Below, piece by piece: positions 17,043 through 27,158 of a stretch of 64,000 nucleotides of DNA. The stretch is from JACCQS01 sp963766765 (GTDB lineage: Bacteria; Actinomycetota; Actinomycetes; Mycobacteriales; Geodermatophilaceae): assembly GCA_963766765.1 (NCBI GenBank), contig CAVYBR010000004.1:62001-126000 (forward strand), written 5' to 3'. The notes beneath the pieces were generated by a model that saw only the letters and a list, made by a program, of their open reading frames with translations, did no database searches and had not been told where the DNA came from. A program made the translations under genes and the position numbers. The first letter of the stretch is position 1. The number at the start of each line of letters is the position of its first letter.

Positions 17043-18200
17043 GTGAGCAGATGGCCTGAGGACGTACCCGACCTGTCCGACGGCAGGGTCTCCCTGCGCG
17101 CCCATCGCGCAGACGACATCCCCGCGATCGTCGAGATGTGTCGAGATCCGGTCAGCCGACGCTGGGCAGAGCTGCCCCATCCCTACGGAACGACCGAATC
17201 CGAGTCGTACGTCAGCGAGCGGGTCGCGCCCGGTTGGCGGGACGGGACAGCCCGCGGATGGGCGATCGAGATACCCGACGAGAACGGCTCGCGGCGCTAC
17301 GCCGGAAATCTCGACATTCGCGGCGGCCCGGCCGCAACCATCGGCTTCATCTTGCATCCGTGGGCGCGCGGCCGCGGCGCCATGTCTGGAGCCGTCCGCC
17401 TGGCACTCGATTGGTCCTTCAACCACGGAACCGAATCGGTCACCTGGCTCGCCCGAGTGGGCAATGTCGCGTCCCGGCGAGTTGCCTGGGCCAGCGGCTT
17501 CACCTTCCAGGGCACTCTGCCCCGCCAACTCGGCGTTCCGCCACTGGCTGATGCGTGGATAGCGACCGTGGTGGCCGGCGACGGCCTCCGCCCGAGGACC
17601 CGCTGGCTGACGCCCACCGTTGTCTCCGGCGATCGAATCAGGCTCCGACCGTTCGCCGGTACCGATGTTTCGAGAATCATCGAGGGATGCTCGGACGGGC
17701 GCTCCAGCCACTGGCTGTCGCTGCTGCCGGTTCCTTACACCGAAGCGGCCGCCCAAACCTATCTGGGGTCGATGCCGGTCAGTCAGTCCCTTGGCCGTGG
17801 CGTCACGTGGTGTATCGCAGACCTCCAGAGCGACTCCCTGCTGGGGAGCATCGGCCTGATGGATCTGGACGCCGACAAGGCAAGCGCCGAGATCGGCTAC
17901 TGGGCACATCCGGATTCCCGCGGCCGGGGCATCATGACCGAGGCCGTCACTCACCTGGTCGCACACGCGGTCGCGCCGATCGCCGAAGGTGGCCTGGGCT
18001 TGCGCCGTCTCGAACTCCTGGCCGCGGCCGGCAACACCGCCAGCATCGAGGTCGCCCGACGTGCTGGCTTCACTCAGGTGGGGCGGGAGCGGCAGGCCGA
18101 ACTGCTCAGGGACGGCAGTTATGACGACTTGATCACCTTTGACCTCCTGGCCAGTCAATGGCAGCCCGTGCGCCGCCCTAGCGGCAGCGCTAGCGAGTAA
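17043..18200 (+). CDS. Tandem two-domain GNAT acetyltransferase
   Basis: A 385-residue protein from GTG 17043, 20 nt after the permease stop. Both halves are RimJ/RimL-like GNAT domains. The first (about 10-175) has the acetyl-CoA region FILHPWARGRGAMSGAVRLA and NVASRRVAWASGF. The second (about 190-365) has GYWAHPDSRGRGIMTEAV and AAAGNTASIEVARRAGFTQ. Such tandem enzymes can acetylate amino groups of proteins, peptides or antibiotics; the substrate is unknown. It may be in the transporter operon. The same frame stays open upstream through the transporter genes, but this is a shadow without homology. Confidence 0.87.
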   Translation: MSRWPEDVPDLSDGRVSLRAHRADDIPAIVEMCRDPVSRRWAELPHPYGTTESESYVSERVAPGWRDGTARGWAIEIPDENGSRRYAGNLDIRGGPAATIGFILHPWARGRGAMSGAVRLALDWSFNHGTESVTWLARVGNVASRRVAWASGFTFQGTLPRQLGVPPLADAWIATVVAGDGLRPRTRWLTPTVVSGDRIRLRPFAGTDVSRIIEGCSDGRSSHWLSLLPVPYTEAAAQTYLGSMPVSQSLGRGVTWCIADLQSDSLLGSIGLMDLDADKASAEIGYWAHPDSRGRGIMTEAVTHLVAHAVAPIAEGGLGLRRLELLAAAGNTASIEVARRAGFTQVGRERQAELLRDGSYDDLITFDLLASQWQPVRRPSGSASE

Positions 18201-18269
18201 CCTCGCTGGTTGGCGGTCATAACGACCAGAGACCGAACTGACTCGACGAGAGGCGAGGCGAGGCGACCC

Positions 18270-21200
18270 TTGTCCACCCAGCCCGACATTGCAGGTTTCG
18301 GTCCCAACGAGTGGCTCGTGGAGGAGATGTACCAGCAGTACCTCTCCGACCCGGACAGCGTCGATGAGGCGTGGCACGACTTCTTCGCTGACTACTCCCC
18401 GCCCAGCGGCAGCCCGACCGGAAATGGCGCACCGCCCGGCAGTGCACCGTCCGGCAGCGCACCAGCCGGCGACGCAGCGCCCGCGGCCACGGCACCGCCG
18501 GAGAACAACGGTGCCCCGGCTCCGCAGCCGGCCTCGGCTGCCTCGCCCGCGCCGGCATCCGCAGCGCCGGCGCCGAAGCCGGCATCCGCGCCCATCTCAC
18601 CGACGAGTCAGTCGGCAGCACCGTCGTCGGCAACCACCCAGAAGCAATCGAGCACCGCGCCGGTCTCGCGCGACCGCACCGAGACTGCGGCGCGCGGACC
18701 GCAGTCATCGGTCGCAGAGTCCACGAAACTGCGGGGTGCCGCCGCCCGGGTCGTGGCAAACATGAACGCCTCGCTGGAGGTCCCCACTGCAACCAGTGTG
18801 CGTGCGGTGCCGGCCAAGCTGATCGCCGACAACCGGATCGTCATCAACAACCACCTCCGGCGCTCGCGCGGCGGCAAGGTCTCCTTCACCCACCTCATCG
18901 GGTACGCGCTGGTCAAGGCGCTCGAGTCCTTCCCCGAGATGAACAACGCGTTCGGCGACGTCGACGGCAAGCCTGCGCTGCTCACGCCGCAGCACGTCAA
19001 CCTCGGCCTGGCCATCGACCTGCATAAGGAGGACGGGACCCGGCAGTTGGTCGTCGCCTCGATCAAGGGCTGCGAGGGCATGGACTTCGTCGCCTTTTGG
19101 CTGGCCTATGAGGACGTCATCAAGCGCGCACGAGTAGGAAAACTCACCGCCGACGACTTCGCCGGAACCACGATCAGCCTCACGAACCCTGGCACGCTCG
19201 GGACCAACCACTCAGTCCCCCGGCTGATGCCCGGGCAGGGCACCATCCTCGGCGTCGGGGCGATGGAGTACCCGGCCGAGTTCCAGGGCATGAGCCAAGA
19301 GATGCTGGCCGAGATCGCTGTGTCCAAGACGATCACGCTGACCTCCACCTATGACCACCGGATCATCCAGGGCGCCCAGTCCGGTGACTTCCTCCGCCGG
19401 ATGCATCAGCTGCTGCTCGGCGAGGACGGGTTCTACGACGAGGTCTTCCGCTCACTCCGCATCCCGTACGAGCCCGTCCGTTGGGTCACCGACGTCACCG
19501 TCCGGCACGAGGGCCAGATCGACAAGAACGCCCGCGTCATCGAGCTGATCGACGCCTACCGGACCAACGGGCACCTCATGGCCGACACGGATCCGCTGGA
19601 GTTCAAGGTCCGTACGCACCCCGACCTCGACATCATCCAGCACGGTCTGACCCTGTGGGATCTGGATCGGGTCTTCCCCGTGGGCGGCTTCGCGGGCGAG
19701 GCGACGATGAGCCTGCGCGACATCCTCGGCGTGCTGCGCAACTCCTACTGCCGCACCGTCGGGGTCGAGTACAAGCACATCACCGATCCCGAGGAGCGCG
19801 CCTGGCTGCAGAAGCGGATCGAGGTCAAGCACGACATCGCCGACGTACGCGAGCAAAAGCATGTCCTCGGCCGACTCAACGCGGCTGAGGCCTTCGAGAC
19901 GTTCTTGCAGACGAAATACGTGGGGCAGAAGCGGTTCTAGCTAGAGGGCGCCGAATCCGTGATCCCGCTGCTGGATGCCGTTCTGCAGAAGGCCGCGGAG
20001 TACACCCTCGACGAGGTCGCGATCGGGATGCCGCACCGCGGCCGACTCAACGTCCTGGCCAATGTGATGGGCAAGAGCTACGCCAAGATCTTCTCCGAGT
20101 TCGAAGGCAACATGGACACCGGAACCGTGCAGGGCTCGGGGGACGTGAAGTACCACCTCGGGGCGAGCGGGATGTTCAAGCATCCGGATCGCAACGCCGC
20201 GGTACGCGGTGTCGCTCACCTCCAACCCCAGCCACCTGGAGGCCGTGAATCCGGTTCTCGAGGGCATCGTCCGTGCCAAGCAGGACCTCATCAACAAGGG
20301 TGAGGGCGGCTTCACGGTCATGCCGGTGCTCATGCACGGAGACTCGGCATTCGCTGGACAGGGCGTGGTCGCCGAGACCCTCAACCTCTCCCAGCTGCGC
20401 GGGTATCGGACCGGTGGCACGGTGCACGTGATCGTCAACAACCAGGTCGGCTTCACCACCTCACCCGCTGCGGCACGTTCCAGTCTCTATTGCACCGACG
20501 TCGCCCGGATGATCCAGGCGCCGATCTTCCACGTGAACGGCGACGATCCCGAGGCCTGTGTCCGGGTGGCGCGCTTGGCTGTCGACTATCGACAGGCGTT
20601 CAAGAAGGACGTCGTCATCGACATGGTTTGCTACCGCCGTAGGGGCCACAACGAGGGCGACGATCCGTCGATGACCCAGCCCCTGATGTACGACATCATC
20701 GATCGCAAGCGGTCGGTCCGGAAGCTCTACACCGAGGCGCTGGTCGGCCGCGGCGACATCACCGTCGCCGACGCCGAGGAGGCGTTGAAGGACTACCGAG
20801 GCCAACTGGAGCGAGTCTTCACCGAGACACGCGATGCGAAGAATCAGCCGAAGCCGCATGCCGGGGATGTCGCAGCCGGCCACCGACGCCGTTGAGACTG
20901 CCGTTTCCGCCGAGGTCATCAAGCAGATCGGGGACGCGCACGTCTCGGTTCCGGCGGGCTTTGCCGTGCACCCGCGACTGCAACGTGTGCTCGAACGTCG
21001 CGCGGCGATGGCCAGCGATGGCGACATCGACTGGGCCTTCGGCGAGATTCTGGCGTTGGGCTCACTGCTGATCGAGGGCGTGCCAGTGCGGTTGGCCGGA
21101 CAGGACTCCCGGCGTGGCACGTTTGTGCAGCGCCACTCGGTCCTGATCGACCGCAAGACCGGTGCGGAATACACGCCGCTGGCCAACCTCGAGTCGGGCC

Positions 21201-22281
21201 AGGCGAAATTGTGGATCGTATGACTCGCTGCTCTCGGAGTACGCGGCGCTGGGCTTCGAATACGGCTATTCCGTGGGCAATCCCGAGGCACTGGTGTTGT
21301 GGGAGGCGCAGTTCGGCGACTTCGTCGACGGCGCGCAGCTGATCATCGACGAGTTCATCTCGTCGGGCGAGGCGAAGTGGGGGCAGCGATCCGGTGTGGT
21401 CCTGCTGCTGCCGCACGGGCTGGAGGGCCAGGGACCCGACCACTCGAGTGGCCGCCCGGAACGGTTCCTGCAGATGTGCGCCGAGAACAACATGACGGTC
21501 GCCAACTGCACCACGCCGGCCAACTACTTCCACCTGCTCCGGCGGCAGGCGCTGAGCAGCAGTCAGCGTCCGTTGATCGTGATCACGCCGAAGTCGCTGC
21601 TGCGCCCAAGGCAGCGGTGAGTTCGGTCGCCGAGTTCACCCAGGGCAGGTCTTCCCCGTCCTGCACGACCCGGGCCTCGGCGGGGAGGCGCTGGACACGA
21701 AGCGGTCACCCGGGTGCTGCTGTGCAGCGGCAAGGTCGCCTACGACCTCGGCGCCAACGGAGACAAGCGGCACCGCCAACGTGGCAATGGTGCGGGTGGA
21801 GCAGCTCTACCCGCTACCGGCGGGCAGATCAACGACGCACTGGCGACCTATCCGAACGCCAGCGACGTCGTCTGGGTTCAGGAAGAGCCATGAACATGGG
21901 CGCGTGGCAGTTCATGGCGGTGAACCTTCCCGAGGAGCTCCCGGACGGGCCGGACCTTGCGCCGGGTCTCGCGGCGGGCCTCGGCCAGCCCGGCGACCGG
22001 CTCGGCGACGGTACACGAGCCGAGAGCAGCGAGGAGCTGGTCGCCGAGGCCTTCGCCGGCTCAACAGCTGAGCAGCAGCACCTTCGACCCACGATGTATT
22101 TCACCGACCGCGGGATCGAGGAGCTCGCCGAACGGCGGGGGACGGAGACCGGTCACCCTCGACCTGGCTGGCCGAGCGCTGCGGCTTCGTCGACCAGTAT
22201 CCCGACTTCGAGGTGCCGGTGGAGCGACTGGCGACCTGGCTCGCGCGTGACGATGCCGACGCCGACGACCTGGACGGCTGA
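18270..22281 (+). CDS. kgd: Multifunctional 2-oxoglutarate metabolism enzyme (E2-E1 fusion), many frame breaks
   Basis: Carries an E2-like succinyltransferase domain and a thiamine-dependent E1 2-oxoglutarate dehydrogenase, the actinobacterial OdhA/Kgd form. From TTG 18270 it reads STQPDIAGFGPNEWLVEEMY, then a Pro/Ala linker, then the acyltransferase core with TSTYDHRIIQGAQSGDFL, then E1 blocks GMPHRGRLNVLANVMGKSY, SLTSNPSHLEAVNPVLEG, VIVNNQVGFTTSP, YRRRGHNEGDDPS, GQDSRRGTFVQRHSVLID and EYGYSVGNPEALVLWEAQFG. The first 556 codons are intact. An in-frame TAG at 19938 replaces an expected Ser, and frame breaks follow near 20205, 20860, 21217, 21607, 21645, 21700, 21780, 21890, 22010 and 22170. 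Homology runs to the TGA at 22279-22281, so sequence error is more likely than decay. Confidence 0.9.
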
Positions 22282-22302
22282 CCCGTCCGCTCGGCTAGGG
22301 CC

Positions 22303-22884
22303 TTAGGTAGCGCGCGTGAAGACCGCCTGATAGCCCGCGGAGTTCTGGGTGTGTTCAGTGTCGGAGCAGGTGTAGGTCACCGGCTCGCTCCCGCCCGCAT
22401 AGGTCAGTGTCGAGGAGATGCCGCGAAGGACGAAGGCCGCGCTCACCTGTCCGCCCACGAATTCAAAGGTGATGGCGCCAGGCTCCTCGGTGCTCACCTG
22501 ATAGGTGAGCTCACCGGTATGGACGACCTGGCCGAGGACCTCACCCGTTGGGCTCTGTACGGCCGCAGGAGTGCCGAGGTATGTGACGGCCTCGACGCCG
22601 TCCGCCGCGAAGCTGAGTTGCCGTTCCACATCGATCAGGACGACCGGCTCCCCGTTGACAGTCGCCTCTTCGCGCTGCGAGACCGTCGTCCAGATGCCGA
22701 CGAGGCACTCGTCGATCGCGTAGTCCTCCGCAGGCTCCTGCTGCACTGGGGTGTCCGCAGTGCTCTCCTGGGAGGCCGAAGACTGAGCGCCCTGGGTCGG
22801 GGGATCGTCCGCACAGCCGGTCAGCGACAGCAGCAGAGCCATTGCTGCCAAAGCTGCCCAGATTCGACTCCCGGTGCCATCCAT
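22303..22884 (-). CDS. Putative lipoprotein
   Basis: A 193-residue protein with a lipoprotein signal peptide: basic N-terminus, hydrophobic core AALAAMALLLSL, and lipobox LTGC near residue 23. After a Ser/Gln/Glu-rich spacer comes a beta-rich domain with ECLVGIWTTVSQRE and a C-terminal cysteine (VTYTCSDTEHTQ), which could pair with the cysteine in ECLVG. The family is not recognised. It is convergent with kgd, 21 nt apart, and is probably on the outer face of the membrane. Confidence 0.75.
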   Translation of the reverse strand: MDGTGSRIWAALAAMALLLSLTGCADDPPTQGAQSSASQESTADTPVQQEPAEDYAIDECLVGIWTTVSQREEATVNGEPVVLIDVERQLSFAADGVEAVTYLGTPAAVQSPTGEVLGQVVHTGELTYQVSTEEPGAITFEFVGGQVSAAFVLRGISSTLTYAGGSEPVTYTCSDTEHTQNSAGYQAVFTRAT

Positions 22885-23007
22885 CGTGACTCCCCTTCAT
22901 CGGCGCGCTCCGGACAGGGTGCCGGTTGGCGGCGTGAACTCCGGGTAAGGATCAGCAGCTGTGCTGGTAGCCCTTCACCGCGTCTTCACAGACAGCCGAC
23001 GATCTGC

Positions 23008-24183
23008 CTACCCGACGGTCACGCCCTCGGCCCGGGCGGCCGCGGCGACGGCCTCAGACACCGCCGGCACCACCCGTGGATCCAGCGGGCTCGGAATCAC
23101 GTAGTCGGGCCGGACGTCGTCTGCAACGACAGCGGCCAGCGCCTCGGATGCAGCCAATTTCATCCGTTCGGTGATCGCCGTGGCGCGCGCGTCGAAAGCA
23201 CCCTTGAAGACGCCGGGAAAGGCAAGGACGTTGTTGATCTGATTGGGCAGGTCGCTGCGCCCGGTAGCCACTACCGCGGCGTATCGGGCGGCCATGAGCG
23301 GATCGACCTCGGGGACCGGGTTGGCTAGTGAGAAGACGAGCGCGCTCGGCGCCATCGACGCGATCGCCGGCTCGAGGATCTCTCCTCCGGACAGACCCAC
23401 CAGAACATCGGCTCCGACCAAGGCTTCGAGGAAGCTGCCGGTGTATCCCGACCGGTTGCTCATGGCAGCGATCTCTGCTTTTGCCGAATTCAAGTCCGTG
23501 CGTCCACCGTGGAGAATTCCGCGGCGATCGGCGACCGCGAGATCACCGATTCCAGCGCCAAGCATGATGCGAGCACAGGCGATGCCCGACGCTCCAGCAC
23601 CAACGATGACCGCCCTCAGGTCGCCGAGGGCGCGGCCGGTGACGCGCGCGGCGTTGCGCAAAGCAGCAAGAACGACGATCGCTGTGCCGTGCTGATCATC
23701 GTGCATCACCGGGATGAGCAGCCGTTCCTTCAATCGCCGCTCGATCTCGAAACACCTAGGGGCACTGATGTCCTCGAGGTTTATTCCACCGAACGAAGGG
23801 GCGATCCGTACGACGGTCTCGATGATTTCATCGACGTCGGTGGTGGCCAGCACGATCGGCACCGCCGAAATCCCGGCCAGCTCGGTGAACAGACACACCT
23901 TGCCTTCCATGACTGGCAGCGACGCGACGGGGCCGAGGTTGCCGAGTCCGAGCACGGCCGTGCCGTCGGTCACCACCGCCACCACTCGGGGGACCCACGT
24001 ATAGCGCTGCGCCAGCGACGGGTCAGCGGCGATCGCGAGGCACACCTTGGCAACGCCCGGCGTGTAGGTCTTCGCGAGGTCATCGATGGTTGCGATCGGC
24101 CAGCGGCTGGAGACCGTCAGCTTGCCGCCTTCGTGGACGGCGAATATTTCCTCGTCGGCGTCGGGCGTTTCCCGGCTCGTCAC
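23008..24183 (-). CDS. Malic enzyme, NAD(P)-dependent, short form
   Basis: Oxidative decarboxylation of malate to pyruvate. The 391-residue protein has the N-terminal malic domain with IDDLAKTYTPGVAKVCLAI, the metal-site region NLEDISAPRCFEIERRL and PVMHDDQHGTAIVVLAALRN, and the Rossmann loop VIVGAGASGIACARIML. Length matches the short bacterial form without a phosphotransacetylase domain. The GTG start at 24183 overlaps the sodX stop as GTGA, so the two genes are translationally coupled. Confidence 0.93.
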   Translation of the reverse strand: MTSRETPDADEEIFAVHEGGKLTVSSRWPIATIDDLAKTYTPGVAKVCLAIAADPSLAQRYTWVPRVVAVVTDGTAVLGLGNLGPVASLPVMEGKVCLFTELAGISAVPIVLATTDVDEIIETVVRIAPSFGGINLEDISAPRCFEIERRLKERLLIPVMHDDQHGTAIVVLAALRNAARVTGRALGDLRAVIVGAGASGIACARIMLGAGIGDLAVADRRGILHGGRTDLNSAKAEIAAMSNRSGYTGSFLEALVGADVLVGLSGGEILEPAIASMAPSALVFSLANPVPEVDPLMAARYAAVVATGRSDLPNQINNVLAFPGVFKGAFDARATAITERMKLAASEALAAVVADDVRPDYVIPSPLDPRVVPAVSEAVAAAARAEGVTVG

Positions 24184-24548
24184 CGGCGCAGACTAGCCCG
24201 GATCCTTGGCGGCCACGGCCAACAGCGGACAAGGACGACCGCCCGTACCGTGGCCGGGCCGAATGACCGACTGTCGTCGCTTGCGTATGGATTGTCGCCC
24301 TCGACCCAGTACCCACCCGACGTCGGTCGCACGACTCGCTTGACCGCCAGCAGGCCAGGGCGCTCGTCCCACGCCGCGAGCACCACGGCGCCCGGCCGCA
24401 CGCGCGACCTCGAGCGGATGCGCACGGCCAGCAACCGGTCCCCGGAGCGCACTGCTGGGGCCATGGACGGCCCGCTGACCGTCACCAGGGACACCCACGG
24501 AAGCTCGCGAGGTCGGCCGGGACGGTCAGCCGGACCATCGGCGGTCAT
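24180..24548 (-). CDS. sodX: Nickel-type superoxide dismutase maturation protease
   Basis: A 122-residue S26-like signal peptidase that removes the leader of the Ni-SOD precursor. The nucleophilic serine is in VSGPSMAPAVRSGDRLLA and the general-base lysine in LLAVKRVVRP; GDNPYASDDSRSFGPA is the third family box. It has no clear membrane anchor, as usual for SodX. It is divergent from sodN with 84 nt between them, the standard arrangement, and is followed without gap by the malic enzyme gene. Confidence 0.92.
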   Translation of the reverse strand: MTADGPADRPGRPRELPWVSLVTVSGPSMAPAVRSGDRLLAVRIRSRSRVRPGAVVLAAWDERPGLLAVKRVVRPTSGGYWVEGDNPYASDDSRSFGPATVRAVVLVRCWPWPPRIRASLRR

Positions 24549-24632
24549 CTCTCACCTCAACGCTGGTAGCCCCGGGGTAGGGTCGAAAGCTCGACGTTCA
24601 TCGTCTCCTGTCTTCGATACGGAGGGTCCTCC

Positions 24633-25049
24633 ATGCGCCTGCACCGCCCCCTTTCCCGCCTGTTCGGGCACGTCACCGCCGACGCTCACTGCGACTTGCC
24701 GTGTGGCGTCTACGACCCGGCGCAGGCCCGAATCGAAGCCGATTCGGTGCTCAAGATCTGCGAAAAATACGCCGACAACGACGACACCGAGTTCCGTACC
24801 CGCGCCGTCCTGATCAAGGAACAGCGCAGCGAGCTCGTCAAGCACCACCTCTGGGTGCTGTGGACCGACTACTTCAAGCCCCCGCACTTCGACAAGTACC
24901 CACAGTTGCACCAGCTGTTCAACGAGGCGACCAAGGCCGCTGGAGCGACCGGAACCAAGGGCAGCATGGATCCGGCCAAGGCGCAGGAACTCTTGGACAA
25001 GATCGACCAGATCGCCGAGATCTTCTGGGAGACGAAGAAAGCTGCCTGA
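24633..25049 (+). CDS. sodN: Superoxide dismutase, nickel type (precursor)
   Basis: Removes superoxide with a nickel centre. The 138-residue precursor starts with an 18-residue leader ending VTADA. The mature N-terminus is HCDLPCGVYDPAQARIEAD, the Ni-hook that supplies ligands from His19, Cys20 and Cys24 of the precursor. The rest is the four-helix bundle (HHLWVLWTDYFKPPHFDKYP). The ribosome binding site is GGAGGG. It is divergent from sodX, and the shared 84-nt region should hold both promoters; Ni-dependent control is expected but no operator was identified. Confidence 0.97.
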   Translation: MRLHRPLSRLFGHVTADAHCDLPCGVYDPAQARIEADSVLKICEKYADNDDTEFRTRAVLIKEQRSELVKHHLWVLWTDYFKPPHFDKYPQLHQLFNEATKAAGATGTKGSMDPAKAQELLDKIDQIAEIFWETKKAA

Positions 25050-25137
25050 CACCCTGACCAGCCCGCACTCGAAAGGCGGGCACCCACGACGGACGCGAAT
25101 CGACCCCGACGGACGACCGTTCATCGCCGGCTTCGCG

Positions 25138-25743
25138 GTGCCGGCCCTGCTTCTGGGACTTGCCCGGCGCCGCTGGCTGGCATTGCCGTTCGCCGCCCTG
25201 GCCGCCTTCATGACGCTGTTCTTTCGCGACCCTGACCGACGCTGTGATGTCGTCGGGGCGGCGCCCGACGACGTCGTGGCACCAGCCGACGGCCTGGTGG
25301 TCGTCGCGGGCGACCCCGAGCAAGGGGTCGCGCCACCGGGTGAGTGGCAACAGGTGAGCATCTTTTTGTCCCCGGCTGACGTACACATGAACCGCTCCCC
25401 GTATCGCGGCACGGTGACCCGGTATGACTATCGGCCGGGCGCCTTCCTTGCCGCCTACCGGGAACGGTCGTCGATGGACAACGAGCGCAGTGAGATCTGG
25501 CTTGCCGATGGCGAGCGCCAGATTGTCTTCCGTCAGGTCGTCGGTGTGCTCGCTCGCAGAATCGTGACGCGGACTGAGGTCGGCGCCAAGTTGGACACCG
25601 GCGAGCGCATGGGTCTGATGAAGTTCGGCTCGCGGATGGACGTGTTCGTACCGCGAGACTGTACGGTTCTTGCAGCACGTGGTGATCGTGTCCGGGGCGG
25701 CGAGACCGTCATCGCACGCTGGGACGACTCGATTTCCGCCTGA
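25138..25743 (+). CDS. psd: Phosphatidylserine decarboxylase proenzyme, start uncertain
   Basis: Makes phosphatidylethanolamine. Conserved blocks are FFRDPDRR, VVAPADGLVV, VSIFLSPADVHMNRSPYRG and the self-cleavage region GERMGLMKFGSRMDVFVP, where the FGS serine becomes the pyruvoyl group. This is the short actinobacterial form. From GTG 25138 the protein lacks about 28 expected residues. The same frame upstream reads convincingly (RIDPDGRPFIAGFAVPALLL) back to the sodN stop but has no ATG, GTG or TTG. A CTG (25054 or 25045) or a small sequence error is possible. It lies directly behind sodN and before pssA. Confidence 0.87.
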   Translation: MPALLLGLARRRWLALPFAALAAFMTLFFRDPDRRCDVVGAAPDDVVAPADGLVVVAGDPEQGVAPPGEWQQVSIFLSPADVHMNRSPYRGTVTRYDYRPGAFLAAYRERSSMDNERSEIWLADGERQIVFRQVVGVLARRIVTRTEVGAKLDTGERMGLMKFGSRMDVFVPRDCTVLAARGDRVRGGETVIARWDDSISA

Positions 25744-25794
25744 TCCGGCCGCTCACGATGCCGGACGTCGAACGGCAGGAGGTGCGCAGCGCGA

Positions 25795-26631
25795 ATGCCG
25801 CGGCAACAGCATCGCCCCGATTCAGCCGTGCACCATGACGGGTCACGGCTGCGCGCACGGTCGAGCCTGGTTGCCCGTCGGATGGGTCTGCGATCCAACC
25901 TCGAAGTCACCACCGATCCGCGGCGGCGCATCCTCGGCCTGCTGCCGAGCCTGTTCACCCTCCTGAACATGATGTCGGGCTTCGCCAGCGTCCTGATGGC
26001 GATCACAGGAAGACCGCAGTTCGCTGCGGTCCTGATCGGGATTTCGGTGGTTCTCGACATCACCGACGGCGCCGTCGCCCGGCTGGTCCGAAGCGTCACC
26101 CCATTCGGGCTCCAGTTCGACTCGTTGGCCGATCTCGTGTCGTTCGGCGTGGCTCCGGCAATCCTGGCTTTCACGGTGTTGTCCGGCCCCGATCTCGACC
26201 TGACCCCCGTGGGACTGATGGCCAGTTTCCTGTGGCTCGCCGGTGCCGCGATTCGGCTGGCCCGCTTCAACGTGACCATCGACCCGACGGCGGACAAGCG
26301 CTTCTTCAACGGGTTGCCCAGCCCAGGCGCTGCTGGAGTCCTCATCGCCTCGGTCTTCGCGTTTCCTGCGCCAGAGACCGACGGCCAGCGCTTCGTTGCC
26401 GTCCTGGTCGTCGCCATTCCCGCGCTGCTGATGATCTCCAACATCCGATACCGCTCCTTCCGCTCCCTGATCAGTCCGAAGAGCCGCCGGCCGTACGGCC
26501 TGATCGTGTTCATCGCGGCGCTCGCGGTCGGCTTCGTTCTCGATCCGGCCATCACGGGTTGCGTCGTTGCCTACGCCTATCTGGCGATCCCCGTGCTGCT
26601 TCCCGCCCGCTTTGCCATGACGAACGGGTGA
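25795..26631 (+). CDS. pssA: CDP-diacylglycerol-serine O-phosphatidyltransferase
   Basis: Makes phosphatidylserine, the substrate of the upstream psd product. The 278-residue membrane protein has the CDP-alcohol phosphotransferase motif DGAVAR...G...D...D in DITDGAVARLVRSVTPFGLQ plus FDSLAD, and about seven hydrophobic helices. The N-terminal ~35 residues are basic and poorly conserved, so the true start may be further in. It overlaps the next gene as GTGA. The psd-pssA pair is an operon for phosphatidylethanolamine. Confidence 0.93.
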   Translation: MPRQQHRPDSAVHHDGSRLRARSSLVARRMGLRSNLEVTTDPRRRILGLLPSLFTLLNMMSGFASVLMAITGRPQFAAVLIGISVVLDITDGAVARLVRSVTPFGLQFDSLADLVSFGVAPAILAFTVLSGPDLDLTPVGLMASFLWLAGAAIRLARFNVTIDPTADKRFFNGLPSPGAAGVLIASVFAFPAPETDGQRFVAVLVVAIPALLMISNIRYRSFRSLISPKSRRPYGLIVFIAALAVGFVLDPAITGCVVAYAYLAIPVLLPARFAMTNG

Positions 26632-27158
26632 GTGCGCCGGCCGCCGCCATCCGGCGGGCGCTGCCTGCTGACATCCCTCGGCTCTGCCAGCTGGTGCGCG
26701 CGCTCGCCGAGTACGAACGTGCAGCTGACGAGGCGCAGATGACCGAGCAGCAATTGCACGCGGCCCTGTTCGGGGAGCAGGTCAGCCTGTACGCGCATGT
26801 GGCCGAAGTCGGCGATGACGTGGTCGGCTTCGCGGTGTGGTTTCGCAACTTCTCGACCTGGCGCGGCCGTCATGGCATCTACCTCGAAGACCTGTTCGTC
26901 GCGCCGGAGCATCGCGGATCGGGCCTGGGCAAGGCGCTGCTGGGGGAATTGGCCGCTGAATGCATCGAGCAGGGCTATGCGCGCCTCGAGTGGTGGGTGC
27001 TGGACTGGAATGCCTCCTCGATTGCCTTCTATCGCTCCCTCGGCGCCATCGCGATGAACGACTGGACGGTCTTCCGGCTCACCGACGAGCCCCTGGTTAC
27101 GCTTGCCGCTCAGCGACGGAAGAACACCAGCCGGGACTCCGGTGTGAACAGCAGGTAG
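26628..27158 (+). CDS. GNAT acetyltransferase, spermidine/spermine N1-acetyltransferase-like
   Basis: A 176-residue single GNAT domain from GTG 26628, overlapping the pssA stop. It carries GFAVWFRNFSTWRGRHGIYL, EDLFVAPEHRGSGLGKALLG and WNASSIAFYRSLGA, the pattern of diamine/thialysine acetyltransferases (SSAT2-like), which acetylate small amines. Whether it acts on a polyamine, or on ethanolamine-type amines given its neighbours, is not decided. Its end overlaps the convergent membrane protein gene by 49 nt. Confidence 0.88.
   Translation: MSAPAAAIRRALPADIPRLCQLVRALAEYERAADEAQMTEQQLHAALFGEQVSLYAHVAEVGDDVVGFAVWFRNFSTWRGRHGIYLEDLFVAPEHRGSGLGKALLGELAAECIEQGYARLEWWVLDWNASSIAFYRSLGAIAMNDWTVFRLTDEPLVTLAAQRRKNTSRDSGVNSR

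Noticed and set aside
24618..24632. GGAGG-GT-CCTCC as a ribosome-binding-site-masking hairpin before sodN
   Set aside because: The loop would be only 2 nt, too small to fold stably.
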